Of a stretch of DNA of 64,000 nt, positions 26,521-35,500 are shown piece after piece (position 1 is the first letter of the stretch; every line of letters begins with the position of its first letter). Made by a program: the position numbers and the translations under genes. This DNA is from Opitutales bacterium (lineage in GTDB: Bacteria; Verrucomicrobiota; Verrucomicrobiia; Opitutales; Opitutaceae), in NCBI GenBank assembly GCA_018700525.1, contig JABITN010000136.1, positions 1 through 64,000 of the forward strand, read 5' to 3'. Under the pieces are notes generated by a model that saw nothing but the letters and a program-made list of their open reading frames with translations, did no database searches and was not told where the DNA came from.

Positions 26521-27255
26521 CTAAAACGGAGCCTTCGACTTGGCTAAAAAATTAGCGGACTTCCCCCCGATCGAATACGTAATCTCGGTCTCCATGCAAT
26601 GGAGACAAAGTCGTTTGATTCCTCGAGTACTCGCAATCGACTTATTCTTCTGAAAGTCACCGTAGGTTCGGTCGCCCACGATCGGCGTTCCACGCTTCGA
26701 CGTTTGAATACGCAACTGGTGCGTCCGCCCGGTTAGCGGCATTAATGTCAAAAGGCTCATCGCTGGCATTCCCGGAATCTGCTTTGAAGCCACCAAACGC
26801 GTTTCCGCGCTCAATCCGCTGCCTTCCGAAACCCGCAAACCGCCCTGAGCTTTCTTAGTGGTCAAACGATCCTTCCAAACCGGCGGTCCCTTCCGCGTAA
26901 AACCGAAAACCAAAGCGGCGTAAACTTTCCTGACCTGCTTCTTCTCGAAGGCCTTCAATACTTCGGTTCTCACAAACGCGTTCGTCGTCAGCAAAACCAA
27001 CCCTGAAGTCGCCGAATCCAAACGATTTAGCAAATAAACCCAACGCGGCCCATCCTCTTCTCTCTCAATTCGATAAGCTTGTTTCTTGTCATCGTAATCG
27101 GCCTCGAGCAATGCTTTGCCGAAATCACTCTTTCTATTCGGGTGCGACAATACTCCCGCCGATTTTTCCACCGCCATCAAGCCATTGACATCGCACGCGA
27201 CCAGCCGAACGCCCTTCGTCCACGGCAAAACTCGTGCTCTCGATAATTCACTCAC
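26521..27255 (-). CDS. RluA-family RNA pseudouridine synthase
   Basis: The 244-residue enzyme has the family's catalytic segment LLNRLDSATSGLVLL near residues 75-89; the Asp is the nucleophile, and Asn replaces the usual His of HRLD. The C-terminal motif PLTGRTHQLRIQTSKRGTPI plus VGDRTYG is also diagnostic. There is no S4 domain, so it is a short form such as RluA/TruC. It isomerises uridines in rRNA or tRNA; the target site cannot be told from sequence. Confidence 0.9.
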   Translation of the reverse strand: MSELSRARVLPWTKGVRLVACDVNGLMAVEKSAGVLSHPNRKSDFGKALLEADYDDKKQAYRIEREEDGPRWVYLLNRLDSATSGLVLLTTNAFVRTEVLKAFEKKQVRKVYAALVFGFTRKGPPVWKDRLTTKKAQGGLRVSEGSGLSAETRLVASKQIPGMPAMSLLTLMPLTGRTHQLRIQTSKRGTPIVGDRTYGDFQKNKSIASTRGIKRLCLHCMETEITYSIGGKSANFLAKSKAPF

Positions 27256-27417
27256 TCCTCGAAATCCAAGCCCATTCGCACCAGCCTGACAACCCGTTTC
27301 GGCAACAAGGTTTCGTGAAGCGCCTTGGTTTTAAGAATTACTTTCAAACCCAAGATAGATCGATATTATCCAAATCCTAGCTTGGCTAACGCTAAAGCTT
27401 CGCTAATTTACGACATC

Positions 27418-29187
27418 ATGGACTCACCCAGAGAGCTTTCTGACGCGCTTAAGTCGATCGGCCAAGAAACGCTGAACGTCGATTTGAGCGACGACGACGC
27501 AACACTCGAAAACATATCTGTTGCGGATCTACGCAAGGCTCTCGAAGCCGCCCACACCCTCGGGCGACAGGGTGAGCAGAAAAGGGAGATTGAATCGACT
27601 CTTCTTTTCTGGCAACTGATGGAATCGCTTCCCGACCACGTTTTCTTCAAAGACCGGCGGAGTAGATTCACCTGTATCAACCACTCCCTCGCCCAATTTT
27701 TCGGGTTCAATCACCCCGACGAAGCGATCGGCAAATCTGATTTCGACCAATTCCAAAAGGAATACGCTACGGCAAAATTCGAAACCGAACAAGAAATCAT
27801 CAAAACCAGACAGGGCTGGTATTTCAGAGAAGAAAGAGATCTGCACAGCGATGGTAGAGAAAAATGGGTACTCACCACTAAACTGCCTTTATACGATCTC
27901 AACGGCGATATCTGCGGAACGTTCGGACTCTCCCGCGACATTACCGACCAAAAACGTGCTGAACTCGAACTCGATCGGCAGCATCATCTTCTAGACGCTA
28001 TAATAAAGATCATGCCTTGTCGCATCTTCGTGCGCGACGCCAACGACCGTTTCCTCATGATCAACGAAGAATACCGAAAAGCATTCGACCTGAAAACGCG
28101 GGAAGAAGTGGTCGGCAAAAAACTCTCGGAAATTCGCGACAACGATCAAGCCCGACGGATCGAGGACATAGACGCAGAAATTATCCGAACCGGTAAACCC
28201 GTTATAAACGACCTCGAGTTTAGTCAAAGCCTCCTCGGGAAACAACGCTGGGTACTCAATTCAAAAGTTCCCCTCATGGGCTTAGACGGCAAACCCGAAG
28301 GCATCGTAGGCATGACCCACGACATCACCGAACAAAAGCACGCTGAAGAGCAGGCTCGAGCCACCGGTGAAGTGCTCGCTAAGAAAAATCAGCAATTCGA
28401 AACCGAACTGCTCGTGGCTCGCCAACTCCAAGAGCAACTCATGTCCATGGGATTCGACGACCGTCCGATGTTGAAGCGAAGCGGTAAGCGTTGGAACCTT
28501 GAAGCCAGCTATCTCTACACGCCGAGCCATCACCTCGCGGGCGATTTCTTTTACTTAATCCCGATTAGCGAAAACCAACTCGGCATTCTCGTTTGCGACG
28601 TCATGGGCCACGGCATCAAAGCCGCCCTTGTCACAATGCTCATTCGCGGTCTAATGCTCGAAACGCCCGTCCTCCTCGGTGAACCCGACAAAGTCCTCCA
28701 ACATCTCAACGAAGCACTCACCGCCCTCGCCGAAGACGAGAGGTTTCCACGGTTCGTTACTGCCCTATATACGGTCATAGATCTTGATAATGGCGAAGTT
28801 CGTCTCGCAAACGCCGGCCACCTAGCCCCCATTTGGCGCGTACAAGACACCTCCGGCACTCACTTCGAGCTCTGCCCTGTCGAAAAAATCGGCCCGGCAC
28901 TTGGGCTCATTCCTGAAGAGATATTTAACTCCAATCAATTCCTGCTTACAGACATGACCGAGATTCTCTTTTTCACAGACGGCATCATTGAACAAAAAAC
29001 GAAAAGCGGAGAAGAATGGGGAGTCGAAAACCTAGAAGAAGCAGTGCTCGACCATGAAAGCGACGAATTGCCTGAGCAACTTCGCGCCATCGCCGAAGAA
29101 CTCAAAGAAGTCGCAGGAGCAAAAGAACTTTCAGACGACGTTTGCATTATCGCCGTCCGCCTTTCTCCAACCGAACAATCAAGCTAG
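27418..29187 (+). CDS. PAS-PAS-SpoIIE sensor phosphatase
   Basis: From the ATG at 27418 the protein has 589 residues. After a helical N-terminus there are two PAS domains (about residues 65-185 and 190-310), each opening with a similar segment (LMESLPDHVFFKDRRSRF and IIKIMPCRIFVRDANDRF) and closing with GLSRDIT / GMTHDIT. A short coiled coil (EEQARATGEVLAKKNQQFET) leads to a PP2C-type SpoIIE domain with AGDFFYL, GILVCDVMGHGIKAALVTML and ILFFTDGIIE, which hold the metal-binding Asp residues. No membrane segment. Such proteins typically dephosphorylate anti-anti-sigma factors; no partner-switch genes are adjacent. Confidence 0.9.
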   Translation: MDSPRELSDALKSIGQETLNVDLSDDDATLENISVADLRKALEAAHTLGRQGEQKREIESTLLFWQLMESLPDHVFFKDRRSRFTCINHSLAQFFGFNHPDEAIGKSDFDQFQKEYATAKFETEQEIIKTRQGWYFREERDLHSDGREKWVLTTKLPLYDLNGDICGTFGLSRDITDQKRAELELDRQHHLLDAIIKIMPCRIFVRDANDRFLMINEEYRKAFDLKTREEVVGKKLSEIRDNDQARRIEDIDAEIIRTGKPVINDLEFSQSLLGKQRWVLNSKVPLMGLDGKPEGIVGMTHDITEQKHAEEQARATGEVLAKKNQQFETELLVARQLQEQLMSMGFDDRPMLKRSGKRWNLEASYLYTPSHHLAGDFFYLIPISENQLGILVCDVMGHGIKAALVTMLIRGLMLETPVLLGEPDKVLQHLNEALTALAEDERFPRFVTALYTVIDLDNGEVRLANAGHLAPIWRVQDTSGTHFELCPVEKIGPALGLIPEEIFNSNQFLLTDMTEILFFTDGIIEQKTKSGEEWGVENLEEAVLDHESDELPEQLRAIAEELKEVAGAKELSDDVCIIAVRLSPTEQSS

Positions 29188-29209
29188 ACCAAAACAATCC
29201 CCTCTATTT

Positions 29210-29989
29210 ATGCTCACTGTTATTTCGCCTGCCAAAACGCTTAATTTCGAAACGCCCAGTGCCTGCACTGATTTCACCCGGCCAAAATTTCTGTCGCAAT
29301 CTCGAAAGCTAATCCAAATATTGGGTACGAAAACGAACGAAGATATAAAGTCTCTGATGTCGCTCAGCGACAACCTAGCGGAGCTCAATGTCGATCGATA
29401 TCGCAAGTGGAAAGCCCCCGCAAAAATTGGAGCAACCGCTCGTCAGGCAATCTACGCCTTCATGGGCGACGTCTACCAAGTCCTTGATTTCTCATCATTG
29501 AAACCCAGCGACAGAACCTTCGCCCAAGACAACCTCCGCATACTTTCCGGGCTCTATGGAATTCTCAAACCACTCGATCTTATTGCTCCTCATAGACTAG
29601 AAATGGGAACCTCCCTCTCAAACGAATACGGACGCTCTCTTTACGCATTTTGGGGAGATACTCAAACCCGCTTCATCAATCGTGAAATCAAAAACCACGA
29701 CAACCCAACGCTACTCAACCTAGCATCGGACGAATACTTTAAAGCCATCAAACCCAAAACGCTTAAAGCGAGAATCGTTACTCCACGCTTTCTCGATTCA
29801 AACGACGGAAAGACCTACAAGGTCATGAGTTTCTACGCCAAACGAGCCCGCGGAGCAATGACCCGATGGGTCATCGAAAACCGGATCGATAGCTCAGAAC
29901 AAATCGTCGAATTCAAAGCCGATCGTTACCGCTACGACTCAAAACGCTCCGAGGAGAACCAACCCGTCTTCACGCGCTCTCACGCTTAG
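29210..29989 (+). CDS. yaaA: Peroxide stress protein YaaA (DUF328)
   Basis: The 260-residue protein starts MLTVISPAKTLNFETP, the conserved YaaA N-terminus. It further shows LMSLSDNLAELNVDRYRKW, AIYAFMGDVYQVLDF, LSGLYGILKPLDLIAPHRLE and MSFYAKRARGAMTRWVI, all family hallmarks. YaaA limits intracellular iron and DNA damage under hydrogen peroxide stress in E. coli and binds DNA. The open frame extends upstream into the phosphatase gene, but the ATG at 29210, 22 bases after that gene's stop, fits the family. Confidence 0.93.
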   Translation: MLTVISPAKTLNFETPSACTDFTRPKFLSQSRKLIQILGTKTNEDIKSLMSLSDNLAELNVDRYRKWKAPAKIGATARQAIYAFMGDVYQVLDFSSLKPSDRTFAQDNLRILSGLYGILKPLDLIAPHRLEMGTSLSNEYGRSLYAFWGDTQTRFINREIKNHDNPTLLNLASDEYFKAIKPKTLKARIVTPRFLDSNDGKTYKVMSFYAKRARGAMTRWVIENRIDSSEQIVEFKADRYRYDSKRSEENQPVFTRSHA

Positions 29990-30071
29990 CAAAGCCTAGG
30001 GTCGTTCAAAAAACCTAGGGCATACGCACAGAGGTATACCCGTCAACCCGGCTGAAAAACCATCCAAAACC

Positions 30072-30224
30072 ATGCCGCGCTACGACTTCGCTGCACGCGG
30101 GACTCCCGTGGATTTTGCCACACCTCAGTTGTTTGGGCCCAAAAAAACGCCAACCTCTAAAAAGAAACGAGCCTGGCAACCCATTCCAGGTGGGACACGA
30201 CGTCTCGACGCGATTATTCAGTAA
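30072..30224 (+). CDS. Possible small basic protein, 50 residues
   Basis: The frame from ATG 30072 ends AIIQ at a TAA that overlaps the end of the convergent flavoprotein gene by about ten bases. It is rich in Lys, Arg and Pro (KKTPTSKKKRAWQPIPGGT). There is no clear ribosome binding site and no recognisable family. It may be chance or a remnant. Confidence 0.25.
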   Translation: MPRYDFAARGTPVDFATPQLFGPKKTPTSKKKRAWQPIPGGTRRLDAIIQ

Positions 30225-31803
30225 CCCCAATCGCTGCTTCCGCACAACGCATTCCATCCAATGCCGCCGACACGATTCCGCCAGCGAAACCAGCCCCTTC
30301 GCCACATGGATACAAACCAGCCAGTTCCGGATGCTCCAATGTATCCGAATCTCGAGGTATTCGAACGGGCGAACTCGTTCTCGTCTCAAAACCGACCAAT
30401 ATCGCATCTTGAGTCACGAATCCGTTCATCAGTTTTCCGAATTCCCTCAATCCTCCTTGAATTCTAACTGCAATATCCCTCGGAAGCAGCTCGTGAATCG
30501 GAGCTGGAGTTAAACCGGGAACGTAACTCGTATCAGGCAAATCTTGCGAATCTCGATTCTTCAAGAAATCCCGCATCCGCTGGGTAGGAGCCTTTTGCTT
30601 GCCACCGCCAGCTTGGGAACCGATTTGCTCCAATTGTTTTTGATAAGCCATACCCGCCAAAACACCATGCTCTTCTTGAAAATATTCCGTGTCTTCCGGC
30701 TCGATGGTTACCACGAAACCGCTATTCGCAAACGGCGAATCGCGACGCGCCAAAGACATGCCATTGACTACGACCTCATCATTCTCCGTCGCAGACGGAA
30801 CGATAAACCCGCCTGGACACATGCAAAACGAATGGACTCCTCGATCAAGAATCTTCGTTGCCAGACTATAGCTCGCTGCCGGTAACATCGCGTGCCGCGT
30901 TGCCACTCGCTTAATTGAATACTGGATACTATCGATTAATGCCTGAGGATGCTCGATTCGCACGCCCATCGCAAATGGCTTCTGCTCGAGCCGCACACCC
31001 TCCTTGACCAATAGGCGATAAATATCTCTCGCGCTATGCCCCGTCGCCAAAACCACAGCGTCACCCACAAACTCACGACCATCTTGGGTAAACACGCCTC
31101 GCAAACGCTTACCCTCCGCATCGCGAATCAAACCTTCCACGCAAGCTTCAAAATGAACTTCGCCTCCGCTCTTCAAAATTGTCTCACGCATCGAACGCAC
31201 GACATTCGGCAATAAATTCGAACCGATATGCGGATGCGCATCAATTAGTATTTTAGGCGGAGCCCCGTGCTCCACAAACGTCTCGTAAACTTTGCGGACG
31301 GGACCTCGCTTGGTCGCTCGGGTGTACAACTTACCATCGGAAAACGTACCTGCGCCGCCTTCCCCGAAACAATAATTCGAATCTTCGCCAACCTGTCCTT
31401 CTTGTAATATCGGTGCCAAATCGAACCGACGAGCGATCGCGTCTTTTCCCCGTTCAAGCAAAACCGGTTTCCAGCCAAGCTCGATCGCCTTCAAAGCCGC
31501 GAACATTCCAGCCGGTCCCATCCCGACGATGACCAAGCGTTTCGCATCGCTGCTAGCATCCGGATAGTCAGGCGAATACTCCTTTTCAGGAGGCAAAGAA
31601 CCGCCAACGGAAACCTCTAGCCGGAGCTGAACTTTGATACGCGCACGGCGGGCATCGATAGAATGCTTCTTCAAACGAATCTCGCCAATAGCGGCAGCGT
31701 CGATCTCCAACTGCTTAGCAGCCTCTTCCCGCCAAAGCGATTCGTCATCCGACTGTTCAAGAGGGAGCATTAGACTAATTGTGTGAAATCTCGGTTCATT
31801 CAT
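30214..31803 (-). CDS. FAD-dependent oxidoreductase of the COG2509 type
   Basis: The 529-residue protein has about 90 N-terminal residues (a small domain with KKHSIDARRARIKVQLRLEV), then a Rossmann FAD-binding motif VIVGMGPAGMFAALKAIELG (about residues 92-111) and LLERG. CFGEGGAGTFSDGKLYTR and VLATGHSARDIYRLL follow, and near the end LYPCGEGAGFAGGIVSAALD, the second FAD contact. This arrangement belongs to a widespread group of uncharacterised soluble flavoproteins. The substrate is unknown. No partner gene is close. Confidence 0.88.
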   Translation of the reverse strand: MNEPRFHTISLMLPLEQSDDESLWREEAAKQLEIDAAAIGEIRLKKHSIDARRARIKVQLRLEVSVGGSLPPEKEYSPDYPDASSDAKRLVIVGMGPAGMFAALKAIELGWKPVLLERGKDAIARRFDLAPILQEGQVGEDSNYCFGEGGAGTFSDGKLYTRATKRGPVRKVYETFVEHGAPPKILIDAHPHIGSNLLPNVVRSMRETILKSGGEVHFEACVEGLIRDAEGKRLRGVFTQDGREFVGDAVVLATGHSARDIYRLLVKEGVRLEQKPFAMGVRIEHPQALIDSIQYSIKRVATRHAMLPAASYSLATKILDRGVHSFCMCPGGFIVPSATENDEVVVNGMSLARRDSPFANSGFVVTIEPEDTEYFQEEHGVLAGMAYQKQLEQIGSQAGGGKQKAPTQRMRDFLKNRDSQDLPDTSYVPGLTPAPIHELLPRDIAVRIQGGLREFGKLMNGFVTQDAILVGFETRTSSPVRIPRDSDTLEHPELAGLYPCGEGAGFAGGIVSAALDGMRCAEAAIGVTE

Positions 31804-31970
31804 GGCTCAACCGCAACAACTGATACAAGCCTCATCCCCCGTCCAGCTCAAAGCGAAGCGTAGGAAATTCGACTTATCTCGATGCGAGAAAATCGCGGCA
31901 CGTAACAAGCCACTCTCCCACTGCTCTTGCCAAACCCAGACTCCCTCCCCAAACTCCCCGATTCTAAAGC

Positions 31971-32933
31971 ATGAGTACATTATTCAGTAATTTCATAACG
32001 GTTTTCGAAGCCGTAGCCCAGATCGGCGTCGTCATGCTGTTCGCCGGATGGCTGGTTAGGCGCAACATCATCCCAGCTGGAGGAGTTAAACTCATTTCCG
32101 ATGTAGTCATCAACGTCTTCCTGCCCTGCCTCATTTTCTCGAACATCGTCGTTCGCTTTCAACCTTCGGAATTCACAGGTTGGTGGCTCCTACCTCTTTC
32201 GGCAACGCTTCTTCTTTTGATCGGCTGGTCCATCGCCCAGATCCTATTCTGCAAGGCAGGCGAGGCCCGCCGCGAGCTTATCCCGTTAGCCTTCTTACAA
32301 AACGCGGCGTACCTCGTCCTTCCAATAGGCAAGATTATCCTCAAAGAAGACTTCGATCAATTCGCCCTTTATTGTTTCCTCATCTTGCTCGCAAACAACC
32401 CCTTACTTTGGCTAATCGGGAAACACTACCTCAGACGCCGCGAAACGAGAGAAGTTTTCAAATGGCAAAGGCTGCTCAGTCCTCCGATTTACGCTAACAT
32501 CATAGCCCTTACCCTAGTAATAACTAACCTTCGCGACTTTGTACCAAGCGTAATTACCGAAACCGCTTCCTTTCTGGGCGAAGGCGCCATTCCCATTGCA
32601 ACCTTCGCGCTCGGTGCATCGCTCGGCAGCCTCAACCTCAATTTTCGCCGCTACCTTAAACCGGGCAGCTTGGTCATCCTCCAAAAGCTCTTCCTCATTC
32701 CCGCCACCATCCTTGGAATAATGGCCTTCGTCCCCTGGCTGCGATCCGACCCCATTCTTATCCTGCTGTTCATCCTGCAAGCCGCATCTGCTCCGGCAAC
32801 CTCGCTCATTCTTCAAAGTAAAAGCTACAGCGACAACTCCGAACGTGTCGGCACCATCATCGTAATGTGCTACATCGTATGTATCATTTCAATACCTCTC
32901 TGGGTAGCCATCGCCCAAGCCCTCTACGGCTAG
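31971..32933 (+). CDS. AEC-family permease
   Basis: The 320-residue protein has about ten hydrophobic segments in two halves, with the AEC hallmarks VVINVFLPCLIFSNIV in the first half and ILLFILQAASAPATSLILQS in the second. The family transports auxin in plants and organic anions such as malate in bacteria. Substrate here is unknown. An inner-membrane location is clear from hydropathy. No adjacent enzyme points to the substrate. Confidence 0.87.
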   Translation: MSTLFSNFITVFEAVAQIGVVMLFAGWLVRRNIIPAGGVKLISDVVINVFLPCLIFSNIVVRFQPSEFTGWWLLPLSATLLLLIGWSIAQILFCKAGEARRELIPLAFLQNAAYLVLPIGKIILKEDFDQFALYCFLILLANNPLLWLIGKHYLRRRETREVFKWQRLLSPPIYANIIALTLVITNLRDFVPSVITETASFLGEGAIPIATFALGASLGSLNLNFRRYLKPGSLVILQKLFLIPATILGIMAFVPWLRSDPILILLFILQAASAPATSLILQSKSYSDNSERVGTIIVMCYIVCIISIPLWVAIAQALYG

Positions 32934-33064
32934 AGAATCAATGCGAATATGAATAATCCGAGTCCGACGGCCTCGAACCGCCTGATAAGTTTCCTGGGGC
33001 AACCGAGCCCCCCGGCTCCATTTCTCTCTCGTCTCAATATATCATTTTCAACGTTCACTCTCCT

Positions 33065-33346
33065 ATGCCATCGCGCGGAAGACATCAAAGCACATCCAAA
33101 GAATGCCACCAGGCCATGAAAAAGATCGAAGCGATAGAGGGAGTCATCGGCGTCATCATAGGACGCTCCTATGGTGGAAAATCGCTCGGCAAAACCAGTC
33201 GCACCGGAGCCGTTAAGATCCAACGAAAACAGTCTGGCGGCCTCAAGGCAGTCACCCAAACCGCCAAAGGCCTCCAGGAACTCTTCATTCGAACCGAAGC
33301 TAACGCTGAAGACGGGGTAATCGAAGCAATCGAGCAACTGCATTGA
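33065..33346 (+). CDS. Small DUF2103-like protein
   Basis: The 93-residue product contains KKIEAIEGVIGVIIGRSYGG and later SGGLKAVTQTAKGLQELFIR, ending IEAIEQLH. The pattern 'IE.I.GV..VI.GR ... GLK.....G.QE.FI.T' resembles DUF2103 proteins of archaea and cyanobacteria, which have been described as possible metal-binding proteins; the match is from memory and moderate. The opposite-strand frame over the same bases has biased, low-complexity composition and is taken as a shadow. It lies between the AEC permease and the CDF exporter on the same strand. Confidence 0.6.
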   Translation: MPSRGRHQSTSKECHQAMKKIEAIEGVIGVIIGRSYGGKSLGKTSRTGAVKIQRKQSGGLKAVTQTAKGLQELFIRTEANAEDGVIEAIEQLH

Positions 33347-33421
33347 ACCGTCCAATTTCAATCAATCGCCGCGTATTCGATTCGCCATGCTCGCAAAAAC
33401 TCGAATTATTAACCGAACAAA

Positions 33422-34333
33422 ATGAGTCACCATCATCACTCTCACGAAGAAACATCCGATCGAGGCCTTCTCTGGGCTGTCGTCATCAACCTCGGTCTAT
33501 CCATTTTCGAATTCACGGCTGGCATCATTGCCGGAAGCACAGCCCTCATGGCTGATGCCTTGCACAACACAAACGATGCAACAGCCCTCCTCATAGCCTT
33601 CATTGCTCGAAGAATTTCCCGCAAAGGAGCAGACCGAGAATACACGTTTGGCTATCGACGAGCCGAGCTCATCGGAGCGATGATCCAGCTTACCGCTCTC
33701 ATTCTCATCGGACTTTATTTCCTCTACGAAGGAGTCATCCGATTCCTCAATCCAGAAACTATTTTGGGAGGTTGGATGATGGCCGCATCAGGCGTCGCCC
33801 TCGTAGTCGACCTCGGAACGGTCTGGTTGCTTTGGGCGATGTCCAAAGGTAGCCTCAACGTCAAAGCCGCTTTCCTTCACAACCTCACTGACGCTACTGC
33901 ATCGCTCGCGGTCATGGCAGGAGGAGCCGCCGTGTATTGGCTTTCCTGGAATTGGGTCGACCCAGCACTCACGCTGCTCATCGCTGGATACATCCTATAC
34001 ATGTCCATCGGCCTCATTAAACGTACATCCAAGATTTTAATGCAAGCAGCCCCCGAAGGCCTCGATCTCGAACAATTAAAAACGGAAGCCGAAAATATAG
34101 AAGGCGTTTGCGAACTTCACCACATCCATATCTGGGAGCTCGACGAGCATCATCGATCTTTCGAATCCCACATTGTAATATCCGACGAAAGCATTCTTCA
34201 ACAGGACACGATTAAATCGGAAATCAAAGCTCTCCTGAAAGAGCGCTTCCAAATTGGCCACTCCACATTGGAATTCGAAACCCAATCAAAAGCCTGCTCG
34301 GAAGGGAACAATAGCTTCATCCCTGCTCATTAG
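33422..34333 (+). CDS. Cation diffusion facilitator (zinc/cobalt exporter type)
   Basis: The 303-residue protein opens with MSHHHHSHEE, a His-rich metal-binding tail, followed by six membrane helices. Metal-site segments are ALMADALHNTNDA in helix 2 and FLHNLTDATASLAV in helix 5, the H/D quartets of CDF transporters. A cytoplasmic domain follows (residues about 205-290) with CELHHIHIWELDEHHRSFES, typical of ZitB/CzcD. It exports divalent metals, probably zinc, in exchange for protons. No metal regulator is next to it. Confidence 0.93.
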   Translation: MSHHHHSHEETSDRGLLWAVVINLGLSIFEFTAGIIAGSTALMADALHNTNDATALLIAFIARRISRKGADREYTFGYRRAELIGAMIQLTALILIGLYFLYEGVIRFLNPETILGGWMMAASGVALVVDLGTVWLLWAMSKGSLNVKAAFLHNLTDATASLAVMAGGAAVYWLSWNWVDPALTLLIAGYILYMSIGLIKRTSKILMQAAPEGLDLEQLKTEAENIEGVCELHHIHIWELDEHHRSFESHIVISDESILQQDTIKSEIKALLKERFQIGHSTLEFETQSKACSEGNNSFIPAH

Positions 34334-34415
34334 CGACAAGGCTGGGCAACGCCGTCCAGCGAAACGAGAAGTAGCTACGCGCGGGACTAGCGCCGGAGTC
34401 CCTCTCCCGCCAAGT

Positions 34416-35309
34416 TTAGAAAAGTTCCGGCAGGGCGGCCTTGCACGATGCGGGCGTACCATCCGCTTCCTTGAAGACCTTGTAGTACGCATCCTTAGAA
34501 ATAACCGAATTGCTTGTACTGCGATAGTGATACTGTAACGCCCGTCTACAATTGGACGACGAATTCACAGGAGTCTGGTGCGGTAGGTTCCCGTGAAAAA
34601 CCAGCATGCCGCCTGACTTTAATTCAACCGGAATCGCCAAGGCTGGATCGATTCGACCCGTTACTATTTCGCAATCAAAAGTATGATGATGACGCAACGG
34701 CCCTAACTTGTGAGCCTTCGCCACCACTCGCATGCAGCCGTTTTCAGCCGTCGCATCATCAAGAGCAATCCAAGTACCGATAACCTGATCCATATTTTCA
34801 ACAGCGAAATACGCATTGTCCTGATGCCACGGTTTTTCAACTCCACCATTAGCGGCTTTCACTAACGCCATCGTCTGATAACGCTCAACCGCTTGACCAA
34901 GCAAGCTCCTGACGACTCCTTGAATGCGGGGATGCGAGGTATATATACGATTAAACACAGGAGCCTCATCCTGAAAATCCTGCGTCTTGCGAACGTTTAG
35001 CACCAATTCATCCAATTTATCCGGACTCGGCTCGTATCCGGGTTCCAATTGAACGAAACACTTGCTGCTCCTAGACCGAAACGAAGCGCCCCCATAATTC
35101 GAATCGGCGCCAGTCATGGGCCGATACTCGGCCACTTCATCGTTAAATGCAAAAGACCGGGCAATATCAATCAAGCCCTGACGGGACTCCTCCACCTCAG
35201 CTGGACTTAAAGCATTCTCGAATGCCAAAAAGCCATCGCTCCAATATGCGGAAATCTGTTCCTCGCTCAACTCCGTCGGACAATCTGGGTATATCGTTCT
35301 AGCACTCAT
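34416..35309 (-). CDS. Phytanoyl-CoA dioxygenase (PhyH) family protein
   Basis: The protein has 297 residues from the ATG at 35309. The iron/2-oxoglutarate site is visible: WHQDNAYF gives His and Asp (about residue 155), LPHQTPVNSS gives the second His, and RRALQYHYRS provides the Arg for 2-oxoglutarate. These are Fe(II)/2OG hydroxylases acting on lipids, ectoine or small metabolites. Neighbouring sugar genes suggest a small-molecule substrate, but none can be named. An in-frame start 21 bases upstream is possible. Confidence 0.88.
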   Translation of the reverse strand: MSARTIYPDCPTELSEEQISAYWSDGFLAFENALSPAEVEESRQGLIDIARSFAFNDEVAEYRPMTGADSNYGGASFRSRSSKCFVQLEPGYEPSPDKLDELVLNVRKTQDFQDEAPVFNRIYTSHPRIQGVVRSLLGQAVERYQTMALVKAANGGVEKPWHQDNAYFAVENMDQVIGTWIALDDATAENGCMRVVAKAHKLGPLRHHHTFDCEIVTGRIDPALAIPVELKSGGMLVFHGNLPHQTPVNSSSNCRRALQYHYRSTSNSVISKDAYYKVFKEADGTPASCKAALPELF

Positions 35310-35500
35310 ATAGCTTCCATTGATGACCACAATCTGTGGACTTCAATACCTATAGATGAAAAGCAACGCCCCAGGCGATGCATTTGAAGAGTTTATCGTA
35401 AGTCACCCCGCCCTACGTAATTCATGACGCCACCACCCAATACCCAAGATCAAGCTTCGTGATTGACCAATCCTTCAATCCAACCAAGGAATTTTGACCA

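Noticed and set aside
31802-31990. 62-codon plus-strand frame before the AEC permease
   Set aside because: No ribosome binding site, Gln/Ser/Pro-rich, overlaps the permease start out of frame; likely chance.
32930-33361. 143-codon minus-strand frame opposite the DUF2103-like gene
   Set aside because: Composition is skewed and no family pattern is visible, while the plus-strand frame shows a family-like pattern.
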